The notes beneath the pieces are model-generated. The model was given only the letters and a program-made list of their open reading frames with translations, was not told where the DNA came from and did no database searches. This document shows positions 1 to 10,153 of a stretch of DNA of 64,000 nt, piece by piece (the stretch's first letter is position 1; each line of letters opens with the position of its first letter). This DNA comes from Choristoneura fumiferana (taxonomy: Eukaryota > Arthropoda > Insecta > Lepidoptera > Tortricidae). The stretch is from assembly GCF_025370935.1 (NCBI RefSeq), contig NC_133474.1, positions 385,018 through 449,017 on the forward strand. Direction: 5' to 3'. A program made the position numbers and the translations under genes.

Positions 1-151
1 GTCTGGTAGTTGCAATTGAAATTTTAAGGATTTTACAAAATTCCCCTGACAATTTCCAAAATTATATCGTGGTCTTCATTGAGGTGTTGTTAGTGAATTA
101 CAAAATTCAAGACTCTAAACCCAGTAATGAAATTTCAAAAAAATTCCCTAT

Positions 152-392
152 CCAAATTCAAATCATTTATTCAGTAAATAGGCCGCAATGGGCACTTTTA
201 CACGTCATTTTTTAAACTACCAGCGCTTTCGGAAAGACCATTGCCAAGAAGAATGCGCCGCAAGAAAGTTGCCAGAAAGTCATTTTTTTCAAAATAAAAT
301 TATTACAAATAAAAAATTAAAAACTAAAGTATACAATTAAAGAAAACATTACAAAATAATAATAATACAGCACTGGGATGTATAGGTCCCTA
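152..392. repeat. Dispersed GGCCGCAATGGGCAC repeat nested in the Helitron
   Basis: This segment contains TAAATAGGCCGCAATGGGCA, the block around CGCTTTCGGAAAGACCA and GAATGCGCCGCAAGAAA, and an AT-rich tail of AATAATAATA. The same sequence recurs at 1012-1245, 35705-35895 and 58450-58637. I recognise it as a very common Lepidoptera dispersed repeat but cannot name its family; no terminal inverted repeat or tRNA-like promoter is visible. Here it interrupts Helitron sequence. Confidence 0.75.
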
Positions 393-429
393 ATTTACAA
401 AACTATCCGTGGAAATATCGGGATAAAAA

Positions 430-663
430 GGCCTATTGTTATTCCAGAGTCCAAGCTACCTACATACTAAATTCATGGCTCTAAGCCAGCGGTTGTTATT
501 TCAAGATCTTATCCCTAGGTATCCCGTGGGAATATCGGGTCAAAAGGTCGCCTATATGTTATTCCAGACGTCAACTACCTACATACCAAATTTCATGACT
601 CTCAGCCTCAGCGATTATTATTTCAAGATTTATCCCTATCCCGTGGGAATATCGAGATAAAAA
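430..663. repeat. Two minisatellite units (one A-B dimer) inside the Helitron
   Basis: Two ~115-120 bp units are arranged head to tail. Each runs from a TGTTATTCCAGA-like start through CTACCTACATACC, AAATTTCATG and CTCTAAGCCCAGCGG to a TATCCC..GGAATATCGGG end. The first ends in the longer form with TCCCTAGGTATCCC and GGGTCAAAAGGTC (type A). The second ends in the shorter TCCCTATCCC form with GAGATAAAAAGTA (type B). The neighbouring Helitron carries three such dimers. Confidence 0.7.
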
Positions 664-1011
664 GTATTCTATGTTTTAATGCAGGTTATAAACTAAATTT
701 TCGCCAAATTTCATCCAAATTCGTCCAGCCGTTTCAGCGTGAAAAAGTAACAAACATACTCAACTCACAAACTTTCACATTTATAATATTTAGTAGGATT
801 ATATTATACTAGCTTAGCCCGCGGCTTCGCACGCGTAAACTATTCGGGTGGTAGCTGCATTTGAATTTTCGGGATTTTACAAAAATTCCCCTGGAATTTC
901 CAAAATTTATATCGTCTTCATTGAGGTGTGTTGTGAATAACTGTACAAATTCAATACTCTAAACCCAGTGCTGAAGTTTAAAAATTTTTCCCTTTCCAAT
1001 TCAATGCAAAA

Positions 1012-1245
1012 TTAAATTCAATTCTTTATCAGTAAATAGGCCAAATGGGCACTTTTACACGTCATTTTTTATATATACCAGCGCTTTTGGAAAGACCATC
1101 ATTGCCAAGAGAATGCGCCGCAAGAATTGCAGAAAGTCATTTTTTGAAAATAAAATTATTACAAATAAAAAATTAAAACTACAATATACAATTAAAGAAA
1201 CATTACAAAATAATAATAATACGCACTGGATTGTATAGGTTCTAA
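1012..1245. repeat. Second nested GGCCGCAATGGGCAC-type repeat
   Basis: Same repeat as at 152-392, at the equivalent place in the second Helitron, with small deletions (GGCCAAATGGGCAC here). Finding it at the same internal position in two adjacent Helitrons means the insertion happened before the Helitron was duplicated or amplified. Confidence 0.75.
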
Positions 1246-1267
1246 GTAACAAAACTATCCGTGGAAA

Positions 1268-1990
1268 TATCGGGATAAAAAGTAGCCTATTGTGTATCCA
1301 GAAGTCCAGCTACCTACATACTAAATTTCATGGCTCTAAGCAGCGCTGTTATTTCAAGATTTATCCCTAGGTATCCCGTGGGAATATCGGGTCAAAAGGT
1401 CGCCTATATGATATTTCAGACGTCCAATACCTACATACCAATTTCATGACTAAGCTCAGCGGTTAATATTCAAAATTTATCCCTATCCGTGGAATATTCG
1501 GGTAAAAAATAAATTATGTGTATTCCAGAGTCTAGCTACCTACATACCAAATTTCATGGCGCTAAGCCCAGTGGTTGTTATTTCAAGATTTTATCCCTAG
1601 GTATCCCGTGGGAATATGAGTCAAAAAGTCCTTACATGTTTTCTAGACGTCCAGTTACCTACATACCAAATTTCATGACTCTAAGCCCAGCGTTATTATT
1701 TCAAGATTTTATCCCTATCCCGGGGAATATCGGGATAAAAAAGTAGCCTATGTGTTATTCGGAGATCCATAGCTACCTACATACTAAATTTCATGGCTCT
1801 AAGCCCTGCGGTGTTATTTCAAGATTTTATCCTAGGTATCCCGGGGAATATCGGGTCAAAAAGTCACCTATCTGTTATTCTAAACGTCCAACTACCTACA
1901 TACCAAAATTTCATGACTCAAGCCCAGAGGTTGTTATTTCAAGATTTTGCCCTATGCCCGTGGGAATTTCGAGATATAAAGTATCCTATG
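1268..1990. repeat. Minisatellite of about six ~118-bp units in alternating A/B order
   Basis: Units begin near 1285, 1405, 1516, 1634, 1748 and 1868. Type A units end with CCCTAGGTATCCC then GGGTCAAAAAGTC; type B units end with CCCTATCCC then GGGATAAAAAGTAG. They alternate, so the higher-order period is about 235 bp and three dimers are present. Many units differ by single-base deletions. The unit is the ordinary internal segment of this Helitron family, locally amplified. Confidence 0.75.
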
Positions 1991-2108
1991 TTTTAATCCA
2001 GGTTACAAAACTAACTTTCAGCGTGAAAAAGTAACAAACATACTCACTCACTCACTCACATACTCACTCACTCACTCACAAACTTTCACATTTATAATAT
2101 TAGTAGGA

Positions 2109-3341
2109 TAGGATATACGAGTAGTATAGGATACAACTTATTTTTGATTTCCCTTAACCTTATTTTTATGTGGTAGAGCCTTACTGTAACCACTTGCTGG
2201 CTGCAGTACGAATGGGCCGGCTCGACCGGGTTAGTACCACACTTCCACAGAACACCGGCGTGAAATAGTAGTTCTGCAATACTGTGTTTCGTACGGCGAG
2301 TGGGAGATGCAGAGGCCCAACTCCCCTCCCCCTTGACTAATATTAAAAGTAAGCAAGAAAAATGTAACTTTATTACGGAGTTTCTGTCAAAAAAAAACAA
2401 TATCAATACCATTTTAAATTAGGCCTCAACAGAACAGAGCAAATCAAAATTGACCTAAACACAACCGTAAATATTAAATCAAACTTTGCAAAATTAAGCG
2501 TGCATAATTCATGGCCGGCGTAATTCTTTTATTTGCAATCATTCCCGCCGTCTGTCGTAAATTACGTTACGTGATTCCGTAATTCAATATTCCCATCCGA
2601 ACCGGGATCTTGGTTAAACAAATCCCGGAGATCTTGCCGATATTTTCAACCCCTTCATGGGGTCTTGCCAAACGGTGAAAACTGTCTACTCGTTATTGTA
2701 TGGATAATTGGATGTGTTGTAGTTGATCAATGTGTATCTCTTTTTATGACATTTTGTATATTTTAAGGTGTTTGAGAGGGTTGTTAACCACAACTGGGTT
2801 AATGCAAAAGGGTTGAAGACAAGCTTTGTAAAAGATGGTCGGTTTCCTCTACAAATTTCATAAGACTTGAAACGGCACATTTCAGTGTTAAATAATCTAA
2901 CAAGGTCGCGTAGACTCAACCGTAGTAACAACAGTCAAACTGATTGAAGTCTCCTAGATTCAATTTATTACTATTTCATTAATATTATTGTCGTGTGTAG
3001 GTATTTGAATTAATTCTAACATTCACTCAATGCGCTATTTTTACTTTTGTAGCATAAGTCGCTTGGCATTATTATGCTGGCTTGTTCTAGTCAACAATCA
3101 AATTGACAAAAAAATGACACGCAAGACAAGGACTGTCAATATTCGCCAACCTGAGACCTGTAAATAATCTGTGTTGCAGATTCTTTCTTCAGACAAACAA
3201 GGCACAAAAGCGGATCAAAATAAAAGCACAAAAACATTTTTAACACAATCCAAAAATGCTCGAAGCGAAATCATATTGAATAGGAAGAGATTTATTTGCA
3301 CTTTATAAAGAAAACACTTTGCGATGCAAACATAAAGGCTT
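2109..3341. repeat. Duplicated segment, copy A (partner at 15557-16817)
   Basis: From the GGATA run after the Helitron through CATTTTAAATTAGGCCTCAA, CTTCATGGGGTCTTGCC and the tail GATGCAAACATAAAGGCTT, the sequence matches 15557-16817 almost base for base over its first ~830 bp. The match loosens around 2940-3010 and then resumes. It ends exactly where the first N gap begins, so the true extent is unknown. No coding region is recognised; open frames inside occur in both copies but resemble nothing I know. Confidence 0.85.
2150..2336. repeat. GGCCGGC..CGGCGTGAAATAG dispersed Lepidoptera repeat
   Basis: Contains GAATGGGCCGGCTCGACCGG, GTTAGTACCACAC, ACACCGGCGTGAAATAGTAG, TGTGTTTCGTACGG and GAGGCCCAACTCCCC in that order. 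This is a familiar Lepidoptera interspersed sequence, probably a retroposon 3' portion (inference). The other copy is at about 15597-15800. Confidence 0.6.
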
Positions 3342-3441
3342 NNNNNNNNNNNNNNNNNNNNNNNNNNNNNNNNNNNNNNNNNNNNNNNNNNNNNNNNNNN
3401 NNNNNNNNNNNNNNNNNNNNNNNNNNNNNNNNNNNNNNNNN
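3342..3441. other. Assembly gap of exactly 100 N
   Basis: One hundred N, the conventional placeholder for a gap of unknown size. Sequence to the left belongs to the duplicated segment; sequence to the right does not match the partner copy. The gap therefore hides the right border of copy A. Confidence 0.99.
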
Positions 3442-4156
3442 TTATGTCGCTATTAGATGCGTTAAAAAAGCAGTTTACAAGAAAAATCGCGGTGTACATC
3501 CCGGAAAATCACGTGGTTTGTCGTTTTATAGCCTAAACATTAAAAAAACTAAGTAATAGGTACCTAAGTAAGTTAAAGTGTTTTAAAATAATATTGCAAA
3601 CAGTTTTTATAAAAAAGGCGTTATTCGCTTTCGACAATCGCCCCAACCCCGGTTGACCCCGATAATTTCGGAAACGTGAAAGTTTAGGACCAGGCAATAC
3701 CCGTCCACTGCCCTTGTCGACACGTTATTATGTGTTACTTTACCCTCTATTGCCCTATACACATAAACAGGCTGGTTGCTTAACGCCTGTGGTTGGTATT
3801 AAAGATACCGGTTATAACTTTGAACGAGTTTGAGGTGTAAAGTTAGAATTTAATTTTAGGGTTAAGGTCAAAATAATTATTCGAACATATTTTGACAAGT
3901 TTGGCGAATACAAAAAATCATGATTATGTACTAGAATAGAAGAGAATAAATTATTTTGTGTAAAAAGTTTTATATGAAAAAATCTTAATCTAAATATAAC
4001 AGTAGTTAACAGAGAACCAAAATGGATACCATTCATCACATGCAAATGCCGATGTCTGATTTCTTCAGTCATGGCGCTGGTTTCAGGGCAACCAAGAATA
4101 CAATAGAAATAATTATAAAGCTAGACTAAACTAAACACTACTACTTTGCAACTAAC
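3442..4156. other. Unassigned AT-rich DNA
   Basis: No recognisable repeat, RNA or coding sequence. A short C-rich patch (CGCCCCAACCCCGG, near 3640) is the only departure from AT-rich composition. Confidence 0.5.
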
Positions 4157-4738
4157 NNNNNNNNNNNNNNNNNNNNNNNNNNNNNNNNNNNNNNNNNNNN
4201 NNNNNNNNNNNNNNNNNNNNNNNNNNNNNNNNNNNNNNNNNNNNNNNNNNNNNNNNNNNNNNNNNNNNNNNNNNNNNNNNNNNNNNNNNNNNNNNNNNNN
4301 NNNNNNNNNNNNNNNNNNNNNNNNNNNNNNNNNNNNNNNNNNNNNNNNNNNNNNNNNNNNNNNNNNNNNNNNNNNNNNNNNNNNNNNNNNNNNNNNNNNN
4401 NNNNNNNNNNNNNNNNNNNNNNNNNNNNNNNNNNNNNNNNNNNNNNNNNNNNNNNNNNNNNNNNNNNNNNNNNNNNNNNNNNNNNNNNNNNNNNNNNNNN
4501 NNNNNNNNNNNNNNNNNNNNNNNNNNNNNNNNNNNNNNNNNNNNNNNNNNNNNNNNNNNNNNNNNNNNNNNNNNNNNNNNNNNNNNNNNNNNNNNNNNNN
4601 NNNNNNNNNNNNNNNNNNNNNNNNNNNNNNNNNNNNNNNNNNNNNNNNNNNNNNNNNNNNNNNNNNNNNNNNNNNNNNNNNNNNNNNNNNNNNNNNNNNN
4701 NNNNNNNNNNNNNNNNNNNNNNNNNNNNNNNNNNNNNN
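4157..4738. other. Assembly gap of 582 N
   Basis: A run of 582 N. The non-round length suggests an estimated gap or masked stretch rather than a default placeholder. Long open frames spanning it are artefacts. Confidence 0.99.
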
Positions 4739-5384
4739 TAGTGCTTTTGTAGGCACGTCTGTCCCGATTGTCTTCTACAAGTTGCATTTCCCAAATAAAA
4801 ACCTAAGGTTAACAAGGAAGCTGAACTATTCCAAAAATCTTTTTGTGCGGGGCACGCAAAATTGAAAAAGTACTCACGAGACCACAAAGACCTACCTGCG
4901 CGCCCTCAACTATTTGGGGCTGGGTCACCTTTTCAATGATACCGGCTAGGGCGGGACCAAATCGCCGAATCGAGAAATCCAAAAGAAAGACCTTTACGGC
5001 GCGACCCTTTCTGCACCGTACCCTTTCAATGATAACCCTTTATTAGGATAGTTGGGTCCGGCTTAGTTGCCGAATTCAAAAATGCGGAATATAACAGTTT
5101 TGCCCTTGGGAATATGAGTATTATGAACTACTAGTGTCATCTTTGTAAAAGGATGTAGAGTTGGAATAAATTTCATGCCGAAGTTATTACGCACTTTTTA
5201 GGAATTACCGTCAAAACTAATTCATGTACCAGAATGGAACCTTTGTGCTACTAAATACCATGTTAACATCCCCATACTTTTGTCAAGGAAATCATAGTGA
5301 ATTTGATTATTAAAAGGTTCCCTGGTACATGGATCAGTTTGTTTCGACAGCACATCTGTACATACCCAATTTATTCTGTAAGGT
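4739..5384. other. Unassigned DNA with a small foldback at 5223-5334
   Basis: No gene is seen. From 5223, TCATGTACCA plus GGAACCTTT is mirrored by AAAGGTTCC plus TGGTACATG ending near 5333, giving arms of about 22 bp around an ~65-bp centre. It may be a decayed MITE. The rest shows nothing recognisable. Confidence 0.45.
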
Positions 5385-5640
5385 AGTAATCATCACCCGG
5401 AAGACGGTCCACTGCTGAACAAAGGCGCCCTTAAACGCCCACAGTTAATGACAACTCAACACTTTCACGTGTGGCCCGCAACTCTTGTGATGTCATCAGT
5501 CCTCCTAGTAGAAGACCAGCTAACGCTTCGTCTTCCGGTTTTGTGGTCCTTACTCCCTACTCGAGGACCTTCCTCCCCTAAATTTATATCCGTTCTTCGA
5601 GCGATGTAAGTTCCGCCCATTGTCACTTAAACTTGCATAT
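5385..5640 (-). pseudogene. RTE-like LINE reverse transcriptase C-terminus, decayed
   Basis: The minus strand, read in shifting frames, gives the conserved C-terminal region of Lepidoptera RTE-like endonuclease/reverse transcriptases. A QW block comes first, then IARRTD (around 5605), then KTGRRSV and RRTDDITRVAG near 5480-5540. The plus strand shows GTCCACTGCTGAACAAAGGC near the 3' end, the usual tail of this family. Stops and at least two frameshifts break it, so it cannot encode a working enzyme. The RTE assignment rests on recognised motif order only. Confidence 0.65.
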
Positions 5641-5654
5641 TCTTCTAGCTAATA

Positions 5655-5955
5655 TAGACTTTTACAAGCATTTATTTAGTTTTCACCTGTCCCGTTGTCT
5701 GCTTGTCTGTCTCGAATCAAAATCTTGCAAGTTAAATTCGACCCAACTTTCAGTAGTTGGATTGACTTGAAATTTGGTACTTATGTAAATTGCGCGACAG
5801 TACATGATCTGGTAGTCACATCCTGGTAGTCCGGCCAGGATCGTCTCCGCAGGACGGAACTCTTCAACGGTTAATGGTATCGACTTGAAATTTGGTATGC
5901 AAATGTAGTTTGGGTGGCAATGCAAGTACAGCTGGCAGAAAAGCTTGTATTAAAA
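5655..5955. repeat. CAGGACGGAACTCTTCAACGG dispersed repeat
   Basis: Contains TTGCAAGTTAAATTCGACCC, CCAGGATCGTCTCCGCAGG, CGGAACTCTTCAACGG and two copies of GACTTGAAATTTGGTA. Relatives lie at 29440-29720, 33175-33480, 52190-52510 and 55920-56230. No terminal repeats or coding sequence are visible, and the family is unnamed here. Confidence 0.7.
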
Positions 5956-6741
5956 AAACTTATTTCAAGCAAGATTTAGACTAAGTAACCATTAAGCTTT
6001 TGGATTTTGAAGGCAAGCTTGCACAAACTGCATTAAAATATTTCGATAACTTGCAGCCAAACAAAAATCTCTATTCGCCGAATCTTGCCCAATTCGGCCT
6101 TGCTCTACGCACTAGTTCTAGGCTTTGACGAAATAATATTAGTGGTCGATTGCCGAATGCAAATAGACCACCCGACATATGAGGCACTTTATTGTACACG
6201 GGGGCTGATAACCTTTACTCAGAGATGCGGGTTTTAGAAGATTGGGTTTTAGGGTTGGAGGAAAAGTTTGAGTATTTGAAAAATGTATTACCTATTGTGA
6301 TTCACGTAGCCAAACTTGAGTTGAAATTTGACTTATACTAAATATTGTGTTGTACTAAGAAATACTTAGAATACGGTCAGTATCAAAAATAGCTGCATAC
6401 TTCAGTACTTTGTCATTTTACAGCAACGTACTTAAAACCATACAAATTTGACAAATGCGCTAATACGAGAAAGTAAAAAAGTGATCCGTTTTACTTTTGA
6501 TGCTGACTGTACATACAAATAATAGATTACATTGAGACACACAACATAGGTGAACTTGTCACATAAAGGAATCTCTCCAGTTAACTTTAAAAACTGTCAG
6601 AAGTCGTTCGAACGAACAGAAAACAAGAATAGATTTCGTTTAAAGTTTGCTGTTTGATCAGAGTTTATTTGTAATCGTACGGTAATATAGAGTTGTTGCT
6701 TAAGGTAGATTTTTTAAATTGAAAATGTGGTTCAATCATTT
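5956..6741. other. Unassigned AT-rich DNA
   Basis: Nothing coding is recognised. One 35-bp block (about 5982-6018, TAACCATTAAGCTTTTGGAT onward) reappears at 59043-59079. Confidence 0.5.
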
Positions 6742-6855
6742 TAGGGTTCCGTTAGCCCAAATGGCAAATACGGGACCCTTATAGTTTCGCCATGTCTGTC
6801 TGTCTGTCCGTCCGCGGCTTTGCTCAGGGACTATCAATGCTAGAAAGCTGTAATT
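6742..6855. repeat. GGGTTCCGT dispersed repeat, short copy
   Basis: Starts AGGGTTCCGTTAGCC, then TTATAGTTTCGCCATG, a (TGTC)n run, CGCGGCTTTGCTCAGGGAC and AGAAAGCTGTAATT. It is the same family as the longer elements at 23335-24020 and 38290-38690, which lie in the opposite orientation. Confidence 0.7.
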
Positions 6856-6982
6856 GGTAGAGTATATATGTACACTATGCGACAAAATGGGGATGTTGTA
6901 AATAGACTCGATATTATTATCTCGCAGATGAATAATTTATTTATTTTCGATTGGCCAAAAGTTATTTGCCAGGCACTATCTA

Positions 6983-7127
6983 AAAGCCGAGTTTAGAGTT
7001 GCAAGAAATAACGTGTAAGTTGCATTACATTGCGAGGCCGTAAAGCCAACGAGTTTGTAGTGGTCAATCGAGCGCCGCAATGTAATGCAACTTGCACGAT
7101 TTTTCTTGCGAGTGTAAACTCGGCTTT
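6983..7127. mobile_element. Foldback/MITE with ~55-bp inverted arms
   Basis: The left arm begins AAAGCCGAGTTTA and continues through GTAAGTTGCATTACATTGCG. The right arm carries CGCAATGTAATGCAACTTGC and ends TAAACTCGGCTTT. Arms are about 55 bp with few mismatches around a ~35-bp centre. No coding content, and target duplication is unclear. Fits a non-autonomous DNA transposon. Confidence 0.65.
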
Positions 7128-7438
7128 ATAAAGGACTGAGCCATCTGTCGAAGTTAACGAAAATCAAGAAAACAACGATGTAGATTTTAATAAAATTGCC
7201 TGACGCATTTGTAATCACAATCGGTTTTCACCACTTCTTTTTCTTCTCCTTATAAAACGAGGTTAGAAAGAGATGGCGAATGCGATCGCGAACGTCAGCG
7301 CGCTAGACATTATACGTTCACGGGATATCAAAGTTCTATTTGTCAAACCATCAGAATTACAAAGTCATCTTCTCCTCATCCCCTCTTGTTCTCATGAAAC
7401 CAAACCAAATGGAATCAGCGCAAGTTTCACCGGGCAGA

Positions 7439-7565
7439 GGGGCTACAACGAAACTCGAAAATCGAAGTTCGTATCACACTGTCCCTTTCTCTCGCGTTTT
7501 AAATGACATAAGCGTGAGCGGGACGGCAACACACGAATTTTGATTTTCGAATTTCGTAGTAGTTT
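7439..7565. mobile_element. Palindromic MITE (GGCTACNACGAAACTCG family)
   Basis: The left end reads GGCTACAACGAAACTCGAAA and the right end is its near reverse complement, with TTTCGAATTTCGTAGTAG. The centre holds GTATCACACTGTCCC and GGGACGGCAAC. A second copy with the same layout is at 40867-40978. It is non-coding; the open frame through it is accidental. Confidence 0.7.
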
Positions 7566-8713
7566 GCAGGTCAATAAGGAACGACGGACACGGGGTCGAT
7601 TTGGAAGTCTGCTCGACGAAACTAACCCATACGGACGGACGAGTAATTAATTTTTCTTAATTGTGACATACGTTGATGATTTCGTATTGAATTAGTAGTT
7701 ATTAAATAGATTAAAATTGGGTAGCGTCTGAGGTAAAATCTATACTTAAAAAAGAGTAACTTACAGAATGACCCACAGACCTTTGACAACGTAAACCACT
7801 GGAGCTAGAAACTTGAAGCTTGCACAAATATTTTAAGGGTCAAGTTCAAGTGCAGCAGATTATAGCTTGGTAGCGAATACGGTTGATTACAATAAACATA
7901 ATTTCTACGGGATGACACTGCGATCGATCTTTAAAATACAACACAAAACAATTACATTGACTCTTTACTGAACATCGCAATACTCGTATAATAAGCAGTA
8001 CAGTTTTTTTTGTACTTATACGTGGAGAAAAAACTTTCAATGAACCCAAATCTCTCTAGAGCAATCTCTTCAAGGCAGCCTTAACAATAGAAAAAAGGTA
8101 AGGAATAGATTTAACAATGCTTTGCTCTTGATCAAAGCTGGTAAATTCGTCTAAACATCGTGACTTCATTAAAGGTATTTAACCTATTCGTGCTCTACCG
8201 TATAGTAATAAATGTGTTTTATGTGATTTATGTTTTTCCTATCACCTGGTTCCCAAATTACTCCGCTCAGGATAGAAGGCACGGCCACCCCAACCCTGAA
8301 AGCACCCAATTTCGGCATATTGCATAAAGGGAGTGATTTAGAATTCCGCACCAGAAACGCTCTCAATGTAACCTGATGAGGCTAACTCGATATGGATAAT
8401 GCTTGGCATCCAATCCATTGATTGCTGGATCCGGCCAGTTACAGGGGTTAGTTGGTTTAGCTAATAGCGATTCTGTTTATTCATCGTGTTCTCTTATAAG
8501 TTGATTCACAGATGGGAGTCTTTTCAAGTTGGACTCGTCGATTCAACTGTATTTGCTTAGATACACAAAGTATAAAATGCTTTAAAATACTACAGGAGGG
8601 ATCTTATAGCTTATAGCTCGGAAATGGAATTGGACACTCCCTTAGCTGGTTTTTAGAAGTAAGTAACCAATTATACAACTACAAGAGCATACATTTTAAA
8701 TAACGATGGCTTT
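7566..8713. other. Unassigned DNA
   Basis: About 1.1 kb with short accidental frames only; no repeat, RNA or gene recognised. Confidence 0.5.
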
Positions 8714-9036
8714 AGGGCGTTTTCAAAAAAAAGTGTACCTATCTTTCTTTTTTTTTTGAAATTATGGATTAAATGTTTTTTTCTGTTCAGAATCAAGAGC
8801 ACAATCGATTCCGATCGTTTAAAAAAATGTCCCCATTTTTTTCATACAAAATTTTTTAAGTCAGTTCTGTCACGCCATACTGAGTGTATGAAAAAAACGT
8901 CTCAAAACTGTCATTTTTTTGGGGACATTTTTTTAAACTATCGGAATCGATTGTGCTCTTGATTCTGAGTAGGAAAAACAAATATTTTCCAAAATTTAAA
9001 AAAAACTAAGGGTACACTTTTTTTTGACAACGCTCT
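8714..9036. mobile_element. Large foldback element, ~320 bp
   Basis: Outer arms: GGGCGTTTTC, A-run and AGTGTACC on the left against GGTACACTT, T-run and GACAACGCTC on the right. Inner arms: GAATCAAGAGCACAATCGAT on the left (from ~8791) mirrored by ATCGATTGTGCTCTTGATTC (to ~8967), and AAAAAATGTCCCC against GGGGACATTTTTT. The centre around 8850-8890 is unpaired. The transcript would form one long hairpin. The open frame inside is a by-product. Confidence 0.7.
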
Positions 9037-9394
9037 TTATCGAAAAAATATAACAATTACCTTTACTAATGGAGTTATTATTTTTATTTTATTTTCTCTG
9101 GCAACAATGTAATGCAAACATTTATTTGACGTTTCAGAGAGGCAGCAAATGTTAGTGTAAGTTGTTAGCTTTGTTACCGATACATTGCGTGCCGAATTAA
9201 TTTGTATTTTTTTTTAACTAGAAATATTAATGTACGTTCATCATTAGGCTTATACTTTCAGCCCTTAAAATATATGTTCTTATGGAAGTCGCACGTGTTA
9301 TAATAACTACAATACTCGTGTTAGAATCCGGAATACGAAATTCGCTGAAGAATTAAAGACACCGAATGACAGAATCTATTGATTGCGTTGACAT
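9037..9394. other. Unassigned AT-rich DNA
   Basis: No recognisable feature between the foldback and the following dispersed repeat. Confidence 0.5.
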
Positions 9395-9546
9395 AAAAGT
9401 CTTGTTATATTAATATCAGCTCGATACCTCCACAAGTCCCTGAGGAAAAAGGCCTTGACAGACGAACTGATAGACAGATAAAAGGAAAACAAAGTGATCC
9501 AATAAGACTTCCGTTTTATTCCTTTTGTAGAACGAAACCCTAAAAC
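9395..9546. repeat. Decayed GATCC..TTCCGTTTT..GAACGAAACCCTAAAA repeat
   Basis: Contains TTGTTATATTAATATCAGCTC, GATACCTCCACAAGTCCCTG, AAAGTGATCCAATAAGACTTC and GAACGAAACCCTAAAA. It is the Lepidoptera repeat whose consensus ends in an inverted pair of (A)GGTTCCGT motifs. A diverged reverse copy is at 21466-21560. Confidence 0.55.
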
Positions 9547-9957
9547 AAATATAATATTCGTTATTTTTATCCAATCTATGCACACGTTGTAGAAATAGCT
9601 GGCTCACACTCTTGTTTATTTAGTACTAACGATTCCATAACAGTTTCGTTAAACCTTTCGGCTTAACCGATACATTAAGCAGCACGGTAACGTAAAAAAT
9701 ACATTACAGCACTCCAACTTTATGTTATTTTAGGTAAATTGAACGCTGAATTTCCTGCGAAACGGTACAATGCCGCAGTAACGAAGGGAGCCCCTCGGGG
9801 AGAGCTCAGCGCTTGCAAAGTCAATAGACGCAAGGTTCGAGCCGGCGGAATGTTAGTCACTTTTTACCAAAATTTCACCGCAATATCTAGATCTACTTTT
9901 CAAGGTAGAATAGCGACTATGTACCAAAAGACGCAGTGTTGGCCGCTCTAACACAAG
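9547..9957. other. Unassigned DNA
   Basis: GC-richer than its surroundings after ~9740 (CCCTCGGGGAGAGCTCAGCG). No family recognised. Confidence 0.4.
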
Positions 9958-10140
9958 ATGGAACAATATCGCAAGAGTGACTCGAGTGACGACAACGAAC
10001 TGCAAGACGAAGCATGGCAAACCTCCCTTAGATGCACTGACGACATCGAGATACTTGTGGGCAACCGGTGGCTGCAAGTGATGGATTGGCATTCATTGTG
10101 GCGTTCTCTGTGCCATTGTTCAGCAGTGAACGTCTTCTAG
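9958..10140 (+). pseudogene. LINE reverse transcriptase C-terminal remnant with (GAT)n tail
   Basis: The open frame ends in TDDIEILVGNRWLQV then MDWHSLWRSL before a stop at 10138-10140. It matches the closing region of RTE-like LINE ORFs (TDDI..GxxWMQ..LWRSLGEAYVQQW), except that the final AYVQQW block is replaced after frame decay. The stop is followed at once by an ATG/GAT repeat (to ~10153), the usual 3' tail of this class. Roughly residues 23-52 of the 60 are recognisable; the N-terminal part is not, so the ATG at 9958 is probably irrelevant. Non-functional 5'-truncated copy. Confidence 0.55.
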
Positions 10141-10153
10141 ATGATGATGATGC

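Larger units (their letters stand above)
1..798 (-). mobile_element. Non-autonomous Helitron, 3' end cut off by the window edge
   Basis: The right edge reads as the reverse complement of a Lepidoptera Helitron 5' end (TC start, then CTACTAATATTATAAATG, a little altered), preceded by the usual ACTCACAAACTTTCACAT stretch and a GTTTCAGCGTGAAAAAG block. The left part has the reversed GGGATTTT..AATTCCC segment typical of the 3' half. No coding capacity is seen, so it would depend on a Rep/helicase supplied by another copy. It contains a nested GGCCGCAATGGGCAC repeat and two minisatellite units. The 3' CTAG terminus lies outside the window. Base A at 808 and T at 799 leave only a 10-bp spacer to the next Helitron, which has the same orientation. 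Confidence 0.8.
809..2108 (-). mobile_element. Complete non-autonomous Helitron with expanded internal repeats
   Basis: Read on the minus strand the element starts with TCCTACTAATATTATAAA at 2108 and ends with GCGTGCGAAGCCGCGGGC followed by CTAG at 809-812. It sits between A (808) and T (2109), the A|T target expected of Helitrons. It is about 1.3 kb, versus 337-361 bp for the short relatives in this window, because it holds a nested GGCCGCAATGGGCAC repeat and about six minisatellite units. No Rep or helicase reading frame is present. Short frames within it are products of the repeat units. Confidence 0.85.

Noticed and set aside
4121..4887. Long frames of 211-248 codons
   Set aside because: They consist almost entirely of N from the 582-bp gap.
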